A stretch of DNA of 41,026 nt from contig VGHR01000016.1 of NCBI GenBank assembly GCA_016868205.1, positions 1 to 41,026 of the forward strand, read 5' to 3'. This document shows, one piece after another, positions 7,753 through 16,367 of the stretch (the first letter of the stretch is position 1; each line of letters starts with the position of its first letter). The notes beneath the pieces are model-generated. The model worked only from the letters and a program-made list of their open reading frames with translations, was not told where the DNA came from and did not search any database. Origin of the DNA: Betaproteobacteria bacterium. GTDB lineage: Bacteria > Pseudomonadota > Gammaproteobacteria > Burkholderiales > Burkholderiaceae_C. A program made the translations under genes and the position numbers.

Positions 7753-8069
7753 CGGCGGCCTCTCTTGCCGCAGATCCGACCTCAACGGACTCGGAGTCGG
7801 CTTGGCGGCAAACAAGCACTGTAGGGGCAGCCTCCACGCATGACCAGACTCACCCGGGGCCCAACACCAGCGCGGCGCGACTCGCCAGCCAGCCGGTGGA
7901 GCCGGGATGCTCGCAATCAGACGGCCCGAAACGGAAAAAAGGAATACCTTGGCGCACAGAAAAGGGGCTTTAGACCCCCGTGCCGGCGCCCGCGAGTTTG
8001 AAGCCGAGCACCTGATGTGGAAAATACTTATAAGTTGTGAAACAACAACGAAGGCCTTGGCCTAAGGGG
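7753..8069. other. Intergenic region of about 317 bases, possible minus-strand promoter
   Basis: No credible gene is visible. On the minus strand, TTGTTG (near 8045) followed about 16 bases later by TATTTT (near 8020) could serve as a weak sigma-70 promoter for the gene starting at 7752. An imperfect GGCCAAGGCC-type palindrome near 8056-8065 lies just after the stop of the hydrolase gene and might act as a transcription stop, but it has no clear T-tract. Nothing else stands out. Confidence 0.35.
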
Positions 8070-8741
8070 CTAGGGCCGAGTCGATTCGGGCTTGTAACTC
8101 TGCCCCAGTCTTGGGGACTCGAAGATGGAATCCACCAGAATGACCGCCTTGTCAGACACCGATTGAATGTGTCCAAGGTCCAGCACGCCCGCCCTCTGCG
8201 CGGCAAGCCACACAAACTCAGTGCAGTAGACTTTCCGACCTCGATCCTCGAGCGTGAACTGGCTGTCAAAGCCCGCCTTGAGGCCAAGCATATCTTCCAG
8301 CGCCGTAACGAATCTGGCCTTAGCCTCCCCGGGCATTTCATTGCGCTTGATGATGTAGTTCACCGATTCAGCCAGGAAGGTCTCGAGCGGCGTCTTGAGC
8401 ACCCCGCCTTCAAGCGTGAAGTCGTCTGCCTGCGCGTGCAGCACAAAGAAGCCCCCGCCCTCAAGAACGAGCACGCCCACATGGCTGTACCCATGCGCCT
8501 TGTTGGCAGCCGAAGAGAAGGGGGACCAGAAACCCCGGCCCGTGCGAAAAATCAGATCGCCATGAGCCGGGGCCAAGAAAGCCGTCGAAATCCGGTTAGG
8601 AACGCTGAGGGCTTGCGTGCCGACCACCGCTGGCACGGCTCGATCGGTAATCACACCATAAAACCAGGCCATCGACGCTCCCAAAAGCGCGAACGCCAGG
8701 AGCAAAAAAGGCTTCTTTATTTTTTGATGTAAAACTTCCAT
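8070..8741 (-). CDS. YiiX/YebB-like permuted NlpC/P60 cysteine hydrolase
   Basis: A 223-residue protein. An N-terminal hydrophobic segment (FLLLAFALLGASMAWFYG) suggests a signal anchor or export signal. The body carries the permuted papain-like order in which His precedes Cys: PAHGDLIFRTG, then His87 in YSHVGVLV, and the likely nucleophile Cys173 in VYCTEFVWLA. This is the hallmark of the YiiX/YebB (DUF830-type) group, whose substrates (amide bonds in peptidoglycan or lipid) are mostly unproven. ATG 8741 lies inside the end of the upstream lipoprotein gene (25-base overlap), so translation is probably coupled. It could act in the periplasm together with that lipoprotein. Confidence 0.8.
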   Translation of the reverse strand: MEVLHQKIKKPFLLLAFALLGASMAWFYGVITDRAVPAVVGTQALSVPNRISTAFLAPAHGDLIFRTGRGFWSPFSSAANKAHGYSHVGVLVLEGGGFFVLHAQADDFTLEGGVLKTPLETFLAESVNYIIKRNEMPGEAKARFVTALEDMLGLKAGFDSQFTLEDRGRKVYCTEFVWLAAQRAGVLDLGHIQSVSDKAVILVDSIFESPRLGQSYKPESTRP

Positions 8742-9079
8742 TTACCATCGATTTTTTTCCAATCCATCGGCTTTTCGTCGGTATTGAGCACCACGACGGC
8801 GGTGTTGTCGGTGATCTTTTCGGAGACCACCTTGATGGCGGATTTGCAATAAGCGGCATCCTTGGCTGCGCCCTTGTCCTTCATCATGCCGATGCCTATA
8901 CCCATCAGAGTGGCCGACTCCGGTGCCACATATTCGAGCATGGCCGAATAGTCGTTGGTCTTGCAAACCTTCTCGAACATTTCAATAGCCGTCTTCCCGG
9001 GACCAGCACCTTGACCGCAAGCGACTAGAAGCAAGGCAGAACAGGTAGCGAGGACAAATACGCTTCGCGAGAGCTTCAT
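8717..9079 (-). CDS. Small DUF4878-like lipoprotein
   Basis: A 120-residue lipoprotein from ATG 9079, preceded by AAGGAAA. The signal peptide ends in the lipobox LLVAC with Cys21 as the lipidated residue. The mature part (KTAIEMFEKVCKTNDYSAML, later AIKVVSEKI and a final WKKIDGKWKFYIKK) has the NTF2-like pattern of DUF4878-type lipoproteins, which start with a helix around xFxxAL/ND and end in a DGxWK strand. No enzyme motif is seen. It heads a two-gene unit with the YiiX-like hydrolase. It is unlikely to be a random frame because the signal, ribosome binding site and domain all agree. Confidence 0.8.
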   Translation of the reverse strand: MKLSRSVFVLATCSALLLVACGQGAGPGKTAIEMFEKVCKTNDYSAMLEYVAPESATLMGIGIGMMKDKGAAKDAAYCKSAIKVVSEKITDNTAVVVLNTDEKPMDWKKIDGKWKFYIKK

Positions 9080-9289
9080 GGAGTTTCCTTGAGCGTAGAA
9101 AAAGTGGGAAAGCCAGGGTAAGCGGAGAAGATGGGGACGGGATCGTGTCACCGTGAGCACAGGCACAACAGAGAACGCTGGGCCAGTCGCTTGCACTGCC
9201 AAACTAAAAGGGCCGGCGAGTAGACGACCTAGGCACCAAGTCGGCCACCACGCCGAAGTTCTCGCGCGAGGGGGTGTACTACAGGCCGC

Positions 9290-11101
9290 TTATTTCTTCG
9301 CCGGTGGCAAGTCGGTACAAGACCCGTGCGCCACTTCCGCCGCCATGCCGATGCTCTCGCCCAGCGTGGGATGCGGGTGGATGGTCTTGCCGATGTCTAC
9401 TGCGTCGGCGCCCATCTCGATGGCCAGCGCGATCTCGCCGATCATGTCGCCCGCGTGGGTGCCGACGATGCCGCCGCCCAGGATCTTGCCGTGGCCGTGG
9501 GCCTCTTCTGAGTCATCAAACAAGAGCTTGGTGAAGCCCTCATCACGGCCATTGGCGATGGCCCGGCCTGAGGCGGCCCAGGGGAACAGGCCCTTCTTGA
9601 CCTTGACGCCCTGCGCCTTGGCCTGCTCTTCGGTCAGGCCCACCCAGGCCACTTCGGGGTCGGTGTAGGCCACGCTGGGGATCACGCGGGCGTTGAAGGC
9701 GGCGGATGCCAGTTCCTTGTTGCCCTGCAGTTCACCGGCGATGACTTCGGCCGCCACATGCGCCTCATGCACCGCCTTGTGCGCCAGCATGGGCTGGCCC
9801 ACCACGTCGCCGATGGCGAAGATGTGCGGCACGTTGGTGCGCATCTGGATGTCGACGTTGATGAAGCCGCGGTCGGTCACGGCCACGCCAGCCTTGTCGG
9901 CGGCGATCTTCTTGCCGTTGGGCGTGCGGCCCACGGCCTGCAGCACCAGGTCGTAGGTACTTTCGCTCTTGGTGCCATCCAGACCCTCGAACTGCACCTT
10001 GATGCCTTCGGGGGTGGCCTGCGCGCCCACGGTCTTGGTCTTGAGCAGGATGTTGTCGAAGCGGCCCTTGTTCATCTTTTCCCAGACCTTGACCAGGTCG
10101 CGGTCGGCACCCTGCATCAGGCCGTCCATCATCTCGACCACATCCAGGCGCGAACCCAGCGTGCTGTAGACCGTGCCCATTTCCAGGCCGATGATGCCGC
10201 CGCCGACGATCAGCATCTTCTTGGGAACACCCTGCAGCCCCAGAGCACCGGTGGAATCGACCACGCGCGGATCGTCGGGCATGAAGGGCAGTCGCACCGC
10301 CTGCGAGCCGGCGGCGATGATGCACTTCTTGAAGGCGACGACCTTCTTGCTGCCCGTCTTGTCCTGGCCGGTGCCGGTGGTCTCCTCCACCGCGAGATGG
10401 TTTGCGTCGACAAAACTACCGTAGCCGCGAACCACCGTGACCTTGCGCATCTTGGCCATGGCCGCCAGACCGCCGGTCAGCTTGCCGATGACCTTCTCCT
10501 TGTGGGCGCGCAGCTTGTCCACGCTGACTGCGGGCTTGCCGAAATCGACGCCCAGTTCGGCCATGTGGCTGACCTCGTCCATCACGGCGGCCACATGCAG
10601 CAGTGCCTTGGACGGGATGCAGCCCACGTTGAGGCAAACGCCACCGAGCGTGCTGTAGCGCTCCACCAGCACCACCTGCAAACCCAAATCCGCAGCGCGA
10701 AAAGCCGCCGAATAGCCGCCCGGACCACCGCCGAGCACCAGCACATCACACTGAACATCAGCCTGGCCTGAAAAGGCTGAGGCCGCGGCGACCGCCGGGG
10801 TGACAACTTCGGGCGTGGCCTGAGCCCGGGACGACGCAACTGGCGCCGCATCCAGCCCAGCACCTTCGAGTAAAGCCACCACAGTCCCCTCGGCGACCTT
10901 ATCGCCCAGCTTGACCTTGAGTTCCTTGACCACGCCACCGTGGCTGGCGGGAATTTCCATGGAGGCTTTGTCCGATTCGACGGTGATCAAACTCTGCTCG
11001 GGCTTGATCACATCGCCCGGCTGGACCAAGACCTCGATGACGCTGACTTCCTTGAAGTCCCCGATGTCAGGAACCTTGATTTCGATGACAGAAGCATTCA
11101 T
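9290..11101 (-). CDS. lpdA: Dihydrolipoyl dehydrogenase (E3) with N-terminal lipoyl domain
   Basis: A 603-residue E3 of pyruvate dehydrogenase that reoxidises dihydrolipoamide using FAD and NAD+. Residues 1-80 are a biotinyl-lipoyl domain with Lys45 in [10 protein letters not shown]. An Ala/Pro-rich linker follows, then the flavoprotein: FAD motif [12 protein letters not shown], redox cysteines Cys156 and Cys161 in [10 protein letters not shown], the NAD motif VGGGIIGLE and the C-terminal dimer interface with the active-site His in HPHPTLGES. The extra lipoyl domain is known from Neisseria and many Burkholderiales. ATG 11101 overlaps the stop of the upstream proteasome-like gene as ATGA, so translation is coupled. 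It is the last gene of the aceE-aceF operon. Confidence 0.96.
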   Translation of the reverse strand: MNASVIEIKVPDIGDFKEVSVIEVLVQPGDVIKPEQSLITVESDKASMEIPASHGGVVKELKVKLGDKVAEGTVVALLEGAGLDAAPVASSRAQATPEVVTPAVAAASAFSGQADVQCDVLVLGGGPGGYSAAFRAADLGLQVVLVERYSTLGGVCLNVGCIPSKALLHVAAVMDEVSHMAELGVDFGKPAVSVDKLRAHKEKVIGKLTGGLAAMAKMRKVTVVRGYGSFVDANHLAVEETTGTGQDKTGSKKVVAFKKCIIAAGSQAVRLPFMPDDPRVVDSTGALGLQGVPKKMLIVGGGIIGLEMGTVYSTLGSRLDVVEMMDGLMQGADRDLVKVWEKMNKGRFDNILLKTKTVGAQATPEGIKVQFEGLDGTKSESTYDLVLQAVGRTPNGKKIAADKAGVAVTDRGFINVDIQMRTNVPHIFAIGDVVGQPMLAHKAVHEAHVAAEVIAGELQGNKELASAAFNARVIPSVAYTDPEVAWVGLTEEQAKAQGVKVKKGLFPWAASGRAIANGRDEGFTKLLFDDSEEAHGHGKILGGGIVGTHAGDMIGEIALAIEMGADAVDIGKTIHPHPTLGESIGMAAEVAHGSCTDLPPAKK

Positions 11102-11691
11102 AGGGCGCTGGCTTTCATTTTGAGCGTGTACAACTCCACCGGAGGAGCTGAGTTCTTGTCGAATTCGCAACCGGCCTGAACGCCCGTCATCGCAACTTCG
11201 CGAGCAGTTTTAGCCTTGTCCCAGCAGGCGTACATGGCGCCCAGCGCAAAGCTCCGGCCCGAGCCTATGCCCCAAAACTGCTTGAATTCAAAAATCTCAC
11301 GGTAACTGTAGAGACCAAAGATGCCGTTCGCGTTGGCAATGACTACGCTGAACTGACTCGACTCATACGGGTCGTTTTCATCTTCCTTGGTCTGCAGATA
11401 AAACTGCTCCTTGAGTACCGGGTGCAGGCGGGTGAAGGTGTCAAAAATTTGATCTTTGCTGCCGAGCAGCACCTGCTCAGCGGGCAAGGTGTTGATCGCC
11501 TTGCGCAGCACCGGAAAATGCGCCACCGAGCCAGCCATGCCGATGTAACTGACACCCTGTGATGTCCCGAGCCTGAGGATTTTGCTGTTGGCCTCATAGC
11601 GACTACCCAGACGCGTATCCCCGAAGGTGACCAGGGTATCGGCCGCTATCGCGACCTGCCCCGCCTTTTTGACGATCACCAAAGTGGTCAT
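11098..11691 (-). CDS. Betaproteobacterial proteasome homologue (BPH), Ntn-hydrolase
   Basis: A 197-residue protein resembling HslV and the proteasome beta subunit. The N-terminus MTTLVIVKK closely parallels HslV. Removing Met1 would expose Thr1 as the nucleophile. Asp17 (in [12 protein letters not shown]) and a Lys near mature position 36 (EANSKILRL) match the Asp17/Lys33 pair. [13 protein letters not shown] corresponds to the conserved GSG segment. BPH is described in the literature as a double-ring bacterial proteasome relative restricted mainly to betaproteobacteria; no ATPase partner or substrate is established to my knowledge. Here the gene sits between aceF (62 bases upstream) and lpdA (ATGA overlap), so it should be made with pyruvate dehydrogenase. 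No HslU-like ATPase is nearby. ATG 11691 follows AAGGGG. Plain HslV is the alternative, but the lone gene and the sequence favour BPH. Confidence 0.85.
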   Translation of the reverse strand: MTTLVIVKKAGQVAIAADTLVTFGDTRLGSRYEANSKILRLGTSQGVSYIGMAGSVAHFPVLRKAINTLPAEQVLLGSKDQIFDTFTRLHPVLKEQFYLQTKEDENDPYESSQFSVVIANANGIFGLYSYREIFEFKQFWGIGSGRSFALGAMYACWDKAKTAREVAMTGVQAGCEFDKNSAPPVELYTLKMKASAL

Positions 11692-11753
11692 GCGCTACCC
11701 CTTCTACCGCTGCTGCAAAAAGCCTAGCTTACCCGCACGATACGGATGAGCTT

Positions 11754-13373
11754 TTAGAGCAACACGCGCCGGAAGTCGGCCAGGATCTGACCGAGATAGG
11801 CATTGAAACGCGCAGCAGCGGCACCATCGATGACGCGGTGGTCCCAAGTCAGCGACAGGGGCAAGATCAGGCGCGGCACAAACTCCTGGCCATTCCAGAC
11901 CGGCTCCATCTGGCTCTTGCACACGCCCAGAATGGCCACCTCAGGGGCGTTGATGATGGGCGTGAAATAGCGCCCGCCGATACCCCCCAGGCTTGAAATG
12001 GTGAAGGTCGCACCGCTCATGTCGGCCGGGCCCAGCTTGCCGTCCCGCGCCTTCTTGGCCAGCTCGCTCATCTCCTGGCTGATCTGCAGGATGCCTTTTT
12101 TGTCGGCGTCCTTGATGACCGGCACCACCAGGCCGTTGGGGGTGTCAGCAGCAAAACCAATATGCCAATACTGCTTGTAGATCAGCGCATCACCGTCAAG
12201 GCTGCTGTTGAATTCCGGGAATTTCTTCAGGGCGGCCACGCAAGCCTTGATCAGGAAAGCCAACAGGGTAACCTTGATGCCCGACTTCTCGTGCTCCTTG
12301 TTGGTGCTGATGCGGAAAGACTCCAACTCAGTGATATCGGCATCATCATGGTTAGTAACCGCCGGAATCATGATCGCATTGCGCGTGAGGTTGGCGCCGC
12401 TGATCTTCTTGATGCGCGAGAGCTCCTTGCGTTCGATCGGCCCGAATTTGGCGAAGTCCACCTTGGGCCAGGGCAGCAGGTCCAGGCCCACGCCCGACCC
12501 ACCGGCCGGTGCCTTAGCCGCTTGGGCCTTGGTCTGCAAGGTACCCGTCATGATTGACTGGGTGAATTTTTGTATGTCCTCGGCGGTAATCCGACCCTTG
12601 GGTCCGGAGCCACGAACTTCATTCAGCGGCACGCCCAGTTCGCGAGCAAACTTGCGCACCGAAGGCGAGGCATGCGGCAGGCCGGCGCTGGCACCGCCGG
12701 GTTGATGCGCCGGCACAGCGGTCACGGCAGGAGCCGGAGTGGGCGCAGCCACCGGCACGGGGGTCACGCCCACAGCAGCCGATACGGGCGCGGGAGCAGC
12801 CGATGCAGCGGCCACCGCCTCGACCACGGCAATTACATCGCCGATATTGACCTTGTCACCGAGTCGGACTTTGAGTTCCTTGAGCACGCCTGCAGCCGAC
12901 GAGGGGATTTCCATGGAAGCCTTGTCGGACTCAACGGTGATGAGCGACTGCTCCAGCTTGACGGCCTCGCCCGGCTTGGCCAGCAACTCGATCACGGCCA
13001 CATCCTTGAAGTCGCCAATGTCAGGCACGCGGATCTCGACGGAGCCGGTCGCAGCAGGTGCCGCCGGGGCAGCCGACGCAGGAGCCGGCGCTGCGCTTGC
13101 CAGCGCGGACGCCGCTTGAGGCGCCACGATAGCGCCCTCGCTTTCGAGCACCACGATCACCGAGCCTTCCTTGACCTTGTCGCCGAGCCGGACTTTGAGC
13201 TCCTTGACAACGCCCGCTTGGCTGGAGGGAATCTCCATCGAGGCCTTGTCTGATTCGACCGTGATCAGCGACTGCTCGGCCCGGACCATATCGCCCGGCT
13301 TGACCAGTAATTCAATGACGGCAACTTCCTCGAAGTCACCGATATCGGGCACCTTGATATCCAGCAAAGCCAT
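11754..13373 (-). CDS. aceF: Pyruvate dehydrogenase E2, dihydrolipoamide acetyltransferase
   Basis: A 539-residue core of the pyruvate dehydrogenase complex; it moves the acetyl group to CoA. The domains in order are lipoyl 1 (residues 1-80, Lys43 in [10 protein letters not shown]), lipoyl 2 (about 110-190, Lys151 in the same motif), a long Ala/Pro-rich linker, the E3/E1-binding domain (ASPSVRKFARELGVPL, then GSGPKGRITAEDI), and the catalytic domain ending in HRVIDGAAAARF with the active-site His of the HxxxDG motif. It has two lipoyl domains against three in E. coli; the third of the complex here is on E3. ATG 13373 follows AGGAGA. It lies 33 bases downstream of aceE. Confidence 0.97.
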   Translation of the reverse strand: MALLDIKVPDIGDFEEVAVIELLVKPGDMVRAEQSLITVESDKASMEIPSSQAGVVKELKVRLGDKVKEGSVIVVLESEGAIVAPQAASALASAAPAPASAAPAAPAATGSVEIRVPDIGDFKDVAVIELLAKPGEAVKLEQSLITVESDKASMEIPSSAAGVLKELKVRLGDKVNIGDVIAVVEAVAAASAAPAPVSAAVGVTPVPVAAPTPAPAVTAVPAHQPGGASAGLPHASPSVRKFARELGVPLNEVRGSGPKGRITAEDIQKFTQSIMTGTLQTKAQAAKAPAGGSGVGLDLLPWPKVDFAKFGPIERKELSRIKKISGANLTRNAIMIPAVTNHDDADITELESFRISTNKEHEKSGIKVTLLAFLIKACVAALKKFPEFNSSLDGDALIYKQYWHIGFAADTPNGLVVPVIKDADKKGILQISQEMSELAKKARDGKLGPADMSGATFTISSLGGIGGRYFTPIINAPEVAILGVCKSQMEPVWNGQEFVPRLILPLSLTWDHRVIDGAAAARFNAYLGQILADFRRVLL

Positions 13374-13406
13374 ACCTGTTGTCTCCTGATAAGGTTCGAA
13401 TCCGCT

Positions 13407-16103
13407 TCAGGCGTAAAGCGGATTGACTTTGTCGGTGTTCAAACCGTAGCGGGCAATGGCCTCGGCCACCTTGGCCGCCGGCAATTCACCTTGCTCGCAC
13501 AGGGCCCTGAGCGCAGCCACCACGATGTACTGACGGTTGATCTCAAAATGCTCGCGCAACTTGCTGCGAAAGTCACTACGACCAAACCCATCCGTACCCA
13601 GCACCTTGTAGCTGCGTCCGGCTGGAATAAACGGGCGAATCTGCTCGGCGTAGGCCTTCATGTAGTCGGTTGAAGCCACCACTGGCCCGCTCTGGCGCTC
13701 GAGTTGCTGCGTCACAAAGGGCACTCGCGGCGCATCGGTCGGATGCAGCAGATTCCACCGCTCTGCGTCGTGTCCGTCGCGAGCCAGCTCATTGAAACTC
13801 GGACAACTCCACACCGCTGCGGCCACACCCCAGTCGTCTTCGAGCAACTGCTTGGCAGCCATAGACTCACGCAAAATAGAACCCGATCCCAGCAAGTTGA
13901 CCTTGAGCTTGCCCTTTCCGGGCTTGTGTAGCAGGTACATCCCCTTGATGATTTGCTCTTCGGTGCCGGCCTGTAAACCAGGCATCGGGTAGTTTTCGTT
14001 GAGCAGCGTCAGGTAGTAGAAGACATTGTCCTGCTTCTCTACCATGCGCTTTAAGCCGTGCTGCATGATCACCGCCACCTCATGGGCGAAGGTGGGGTCG
14101 TAGCTGATGCAATTCGGGATGGTGCCCGCCAGGATGTGGCTGTGCCCGTCTTCATGCTGCAGGCCCTCGCCGTTGAGCGTGGTGCGGCCCGATGTGCCTC
14201 CGAGCAGAAATCCTCGGGCCTGCATGTCGCCTGCGGCCCAGGCCAGATCACCGATGCGCTGGAAGCCGAACATCGAGTAGTACACATAAAAGGGGACCAT
14301 GATCCGGTTAGAGGTGCTGTAGCTGGTCGCTGCCGCAATCCAGCTCGACATGCCGCCCGCCTCATTGATGCCTTCCTGCAGGATCTGGCCAGCTTTGTCC
14401 TCGCGGTAATACATCACCTGGTCCTTGTCCACCGGGGTGTACTGCTGACCGGCTGGGTTGTAGATGCCCACCTGACGGAACAGGCCTTCCATGCCGAAGG
14501 TGCGGGCCTCGTCCACCAGAATGGGGACTACGCGCGGCCCCAGCGCCTTATCGCGCAACAGCTGGGTCAAGAAACGGACATAGGCCTGGGTAGTGGAAAT
14601 CTCACGACCCTCGGCAGTGGGCTCGGTCACTGCTTTGAAGGTATCCAGGGACGGCACGGTAAAGCTCTCATCGGCGCGGGTACGCCGGTGCGGCAGGTAG
14701 CCACCGAGTGCACTGCGCCGCTCATGCAGGTACTGCATTTCAGGCGTGTCGTCGGCCGGCTTGTAAAACGGCAGCTTGGGCAGCTCGCTGTCGGGAATCG
14801 GGATGTTGAAGCGGTCTCGGAAGGCCTTGATGTCCTCATCGGTGAGTTTCTTGGTCTGGTGCACCGTGTTCTTGCCCTCGCCGGCCTTGCCCATGCCGAA
14901 GCCCTTGACGGTCTTGATCAGAAGGACTGTGGGCTGACCTTTGTGATTGACCGCCGCCTGATAGGCGGCATACACTTTTTGCGGATCGTGGCCGCCGCGA
15001 CGCAGGTTCCAGATATCGTCGTCGCTCAGGTGAGCCACCATCTCCAGGGTACGCGGATCACGCCCGAAGAAATGCTTGCGTACATAAGCCCCATCGTTGG
15101 CTTTGAAGGCCTGGTAATCACCGTCGACGGTGTCCATCATGATCTTGCGCAAAGCACCGTCCTTGTCGCGGGCCAGCAGCGGATCCCAGTTGGAGCCCCA
15201 GATGAGCTTGATCACATTCCAACCCGACCCACGAAACTCGCCCTCGAGCTCCTGGATGATCTTGCCATTGCCGCGCACAGGCCCATCGAGGCGCTGCAAA
15301 TTGCAGTTGATTACGAAGATCAGGTTGTCGAGGTTTTCACGGGCAGCCAAGCTGATCGCGCCCAGCGACTCCACCTCGTCCATCTCGCCATCACCACAGA
15401 AAACCCAGACCTTGCGGTTCTCGGTGTTGGCGATCCCGCGCGCGTGCAGGTACTTGAGAAAGCGCGCCTGATAGATGGCCATCAAGGGACCAAGGCCCAT
15501 AGACACCGTGGGGAACTGCCAAAACTCGGGCATCAGCTTGGGATGCGGGTAGCTCGACAAACCCTTGCCGGCCACCTCCTGACGGAAATGCAGCAACTGC
15601 TCTTCGGTCAGGCGCCCTTCCAGAAAGGCGCGCGCATAAACACCGGGAGCCACATGGCCCTGGATATAGATGCAATCGCCTCCATGGTTTTCGCTTTCCG
15701 CATGCCAGAAGTGATTAAAGCCGGCACCAAACAGATGCGCCAGCGAAGCAAAAGAGCCGATATGCCCCCCGAGGTCGCCCCCGTCTTGCGGGTTATGCCG
15801 ATTGGCCCGCACCACCATGGCCATGGCGTTCCACCGCATGTAAGCCCTCAGGCGCTCCTCGATCTCGATATTGCCTGGGCAGCGCGCCTCCTGCTCCGGC
15901 TCGATGGTGTTGACATAACCGGTATTGGCCGAAAAGGGGAGATCGATGCTGTGTTGACGCGCCTCTTCGAGCAACTGCTCGATCAAAAAATGGGCACGCT
16001 CCGGACCCTGCGCCGCGATGACAGCGCCGAGCGCATCAAGCCACTCGCGGGTTTCTTGGTGGTCAGGGTCCTGAGGGCCAAGGGCCTGAGCTTGAGCCGA
16101 CAT
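13407..16103 (-). CDS. aceE: Pyruvate dehydrogenase E1 component
   Basis: An 898-residue homodimeric E1 that decarboxylates pyruvate with thiamine diphosphate and acetylates the lipoyl group of E2. The length is that of the proteobacterial single-chain E1. Landmarks are HIGSFASLAHLFGAGFNHFW, the ThDP/Mg motif GDGEMDEVESLG followed by NCNLQRLDGPVRGN, SYDPTFAHEVAVI and the C-terminal GTDGFGRSDFR. The start ATG 16103 is preceded by AGGAGG; the frame continues upstream to 16199 but lacks a site there. It is the first gene of the aceE-aceF-BPH-lpdA operon and is divergent from a two-component system, a likely regulator. Confidence 0.97.
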   Translation of the reverse strand: MSAQAQALGPQDPDHQETREWLDALGAVIAAQGPERAHFLIEQLLEEARQHSIDLPFSANTGYVNTIEPEQEARCPGNIEIEERLRAYMRWNAMAMVVRANRHNPQDGGDLGGHIGSFASLAHLFGAGFNHFWHAESENHGGDCIYIQGHVAPGVYARAFLEGRLTEEQLLHFRQEVAGKGLSSYPHPKLMPEFWQFPTVSMGLGPLMAIYQARFLKYLHARGIANTENRKVWVFCGDGEMDEVESLGAISLAARENLDNLIFVINCNLQRLDGPVRGNGKIIQELEGEFRGSGWNVIKLIWGSNWDPLLARDKDGALRKIMMDTVDGDYQAFKANDGAYVRKHFFGRDPRTLEMVAHLSDDDIWNLRRGGHDPQKVYAAYQAAVNHKGQPTVLLIKTVKGFGMGKAGEGKNTVHQTKKLTDEDIKAFRDRFNIPIPDSELPKLPFYKPADDTPEMQYLHERRSALGGYLPHRRTRADESFTVPSLDTFKAVTEPTAEGREISTTQAYVRFLTQLLRDKALGPRVVPILVDEARTFGMEGLFRQVGIYNPAGQQYTPVDKDQVMYYREDKAGQILQEGINEAGGMSSWIAAATSYSTSNRIMVPFYVYYSMFGFQRIGDLAWAAGDMQARGFLLGGTSGRTTLNGEGLQHEDGHSHILAGTIPNCISYDPTFAHEVAVIMQHGLKRMVEKQDNVFYYLTLLNENYPMPGLQAGTEEQIIKGMYLLHKPGKGKLKVNLLGSGSILRESMAAKQLLEDDWGVAAAVWSCPSFNELARDGHDAERWNLLHPTDAPRVPFVTQQLERQSGPVVASTDYMKAYAEQIRPFIPAGRSYKVLGTDGFGRSDFRSKLREHFEINRQYIVVAALRALCEQGELPAAKVAEAIARYGLNTDKVNPLYA

Positions 16104-16229
16104 GATGAGTCCTCCTGTGTAGAGAGCAAGTGTGCGCGAATCATGGGCCTGCGCACGAGCGCAAACCCTTTGAACCCGCATCAAGCCTGTGCTTTTCAAA
16201 AGTGTCGCATAAAACCTTTTTTATTTCAA

Positions 16230-16252
16230 ATAGTGCCTCTTAATTTCACTAT
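16230..16252. promoter_or_regulatory. Inverted repeat in the aceE/histidine-kinase divergent region
   Basis: ATAGTG (16230-16235) and CACTAT (16247-16252) form perfect 6-base inverted arms with centres 17 bp apart, in the AT-rich centre of the 264-base gap between aceE and the kinase gene. The right arm overlaps TATACA (16250-16255), a possible -10 for the kinase gene. On the minus strand TTGTAT and TATTTG spaced 18 bases could serve aceE. It may bind the FixJ-like regulator encoded nearby, which is inference only. Confidence 0.35.
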
Positions 16253-16367
16253 ACAAAAATAAACCCCTGGATAGCCCCTCAGACCCCCCGACCATTCCGA
16301 AACTCGAGGCCCCTGCCCGGGCCGGCCGCGCGAGCGAAATGCTTCGCAGCACTACACTTGCGCACCG

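Noticed and set aside
9758..10771. 337-codon plus-strand frame opposite lpdA
   Set aside because: Histidine-rich antisense artefact of a GC-rich gene; lpdA is certain.
14058..16262. 734-codon open frame on the plus strand, antisense to aceE
   Set aside because: It lies wholly opposite a highly conserved aceE, the protein has no recognisable domain, and high GC content readily opens the antisense frame.
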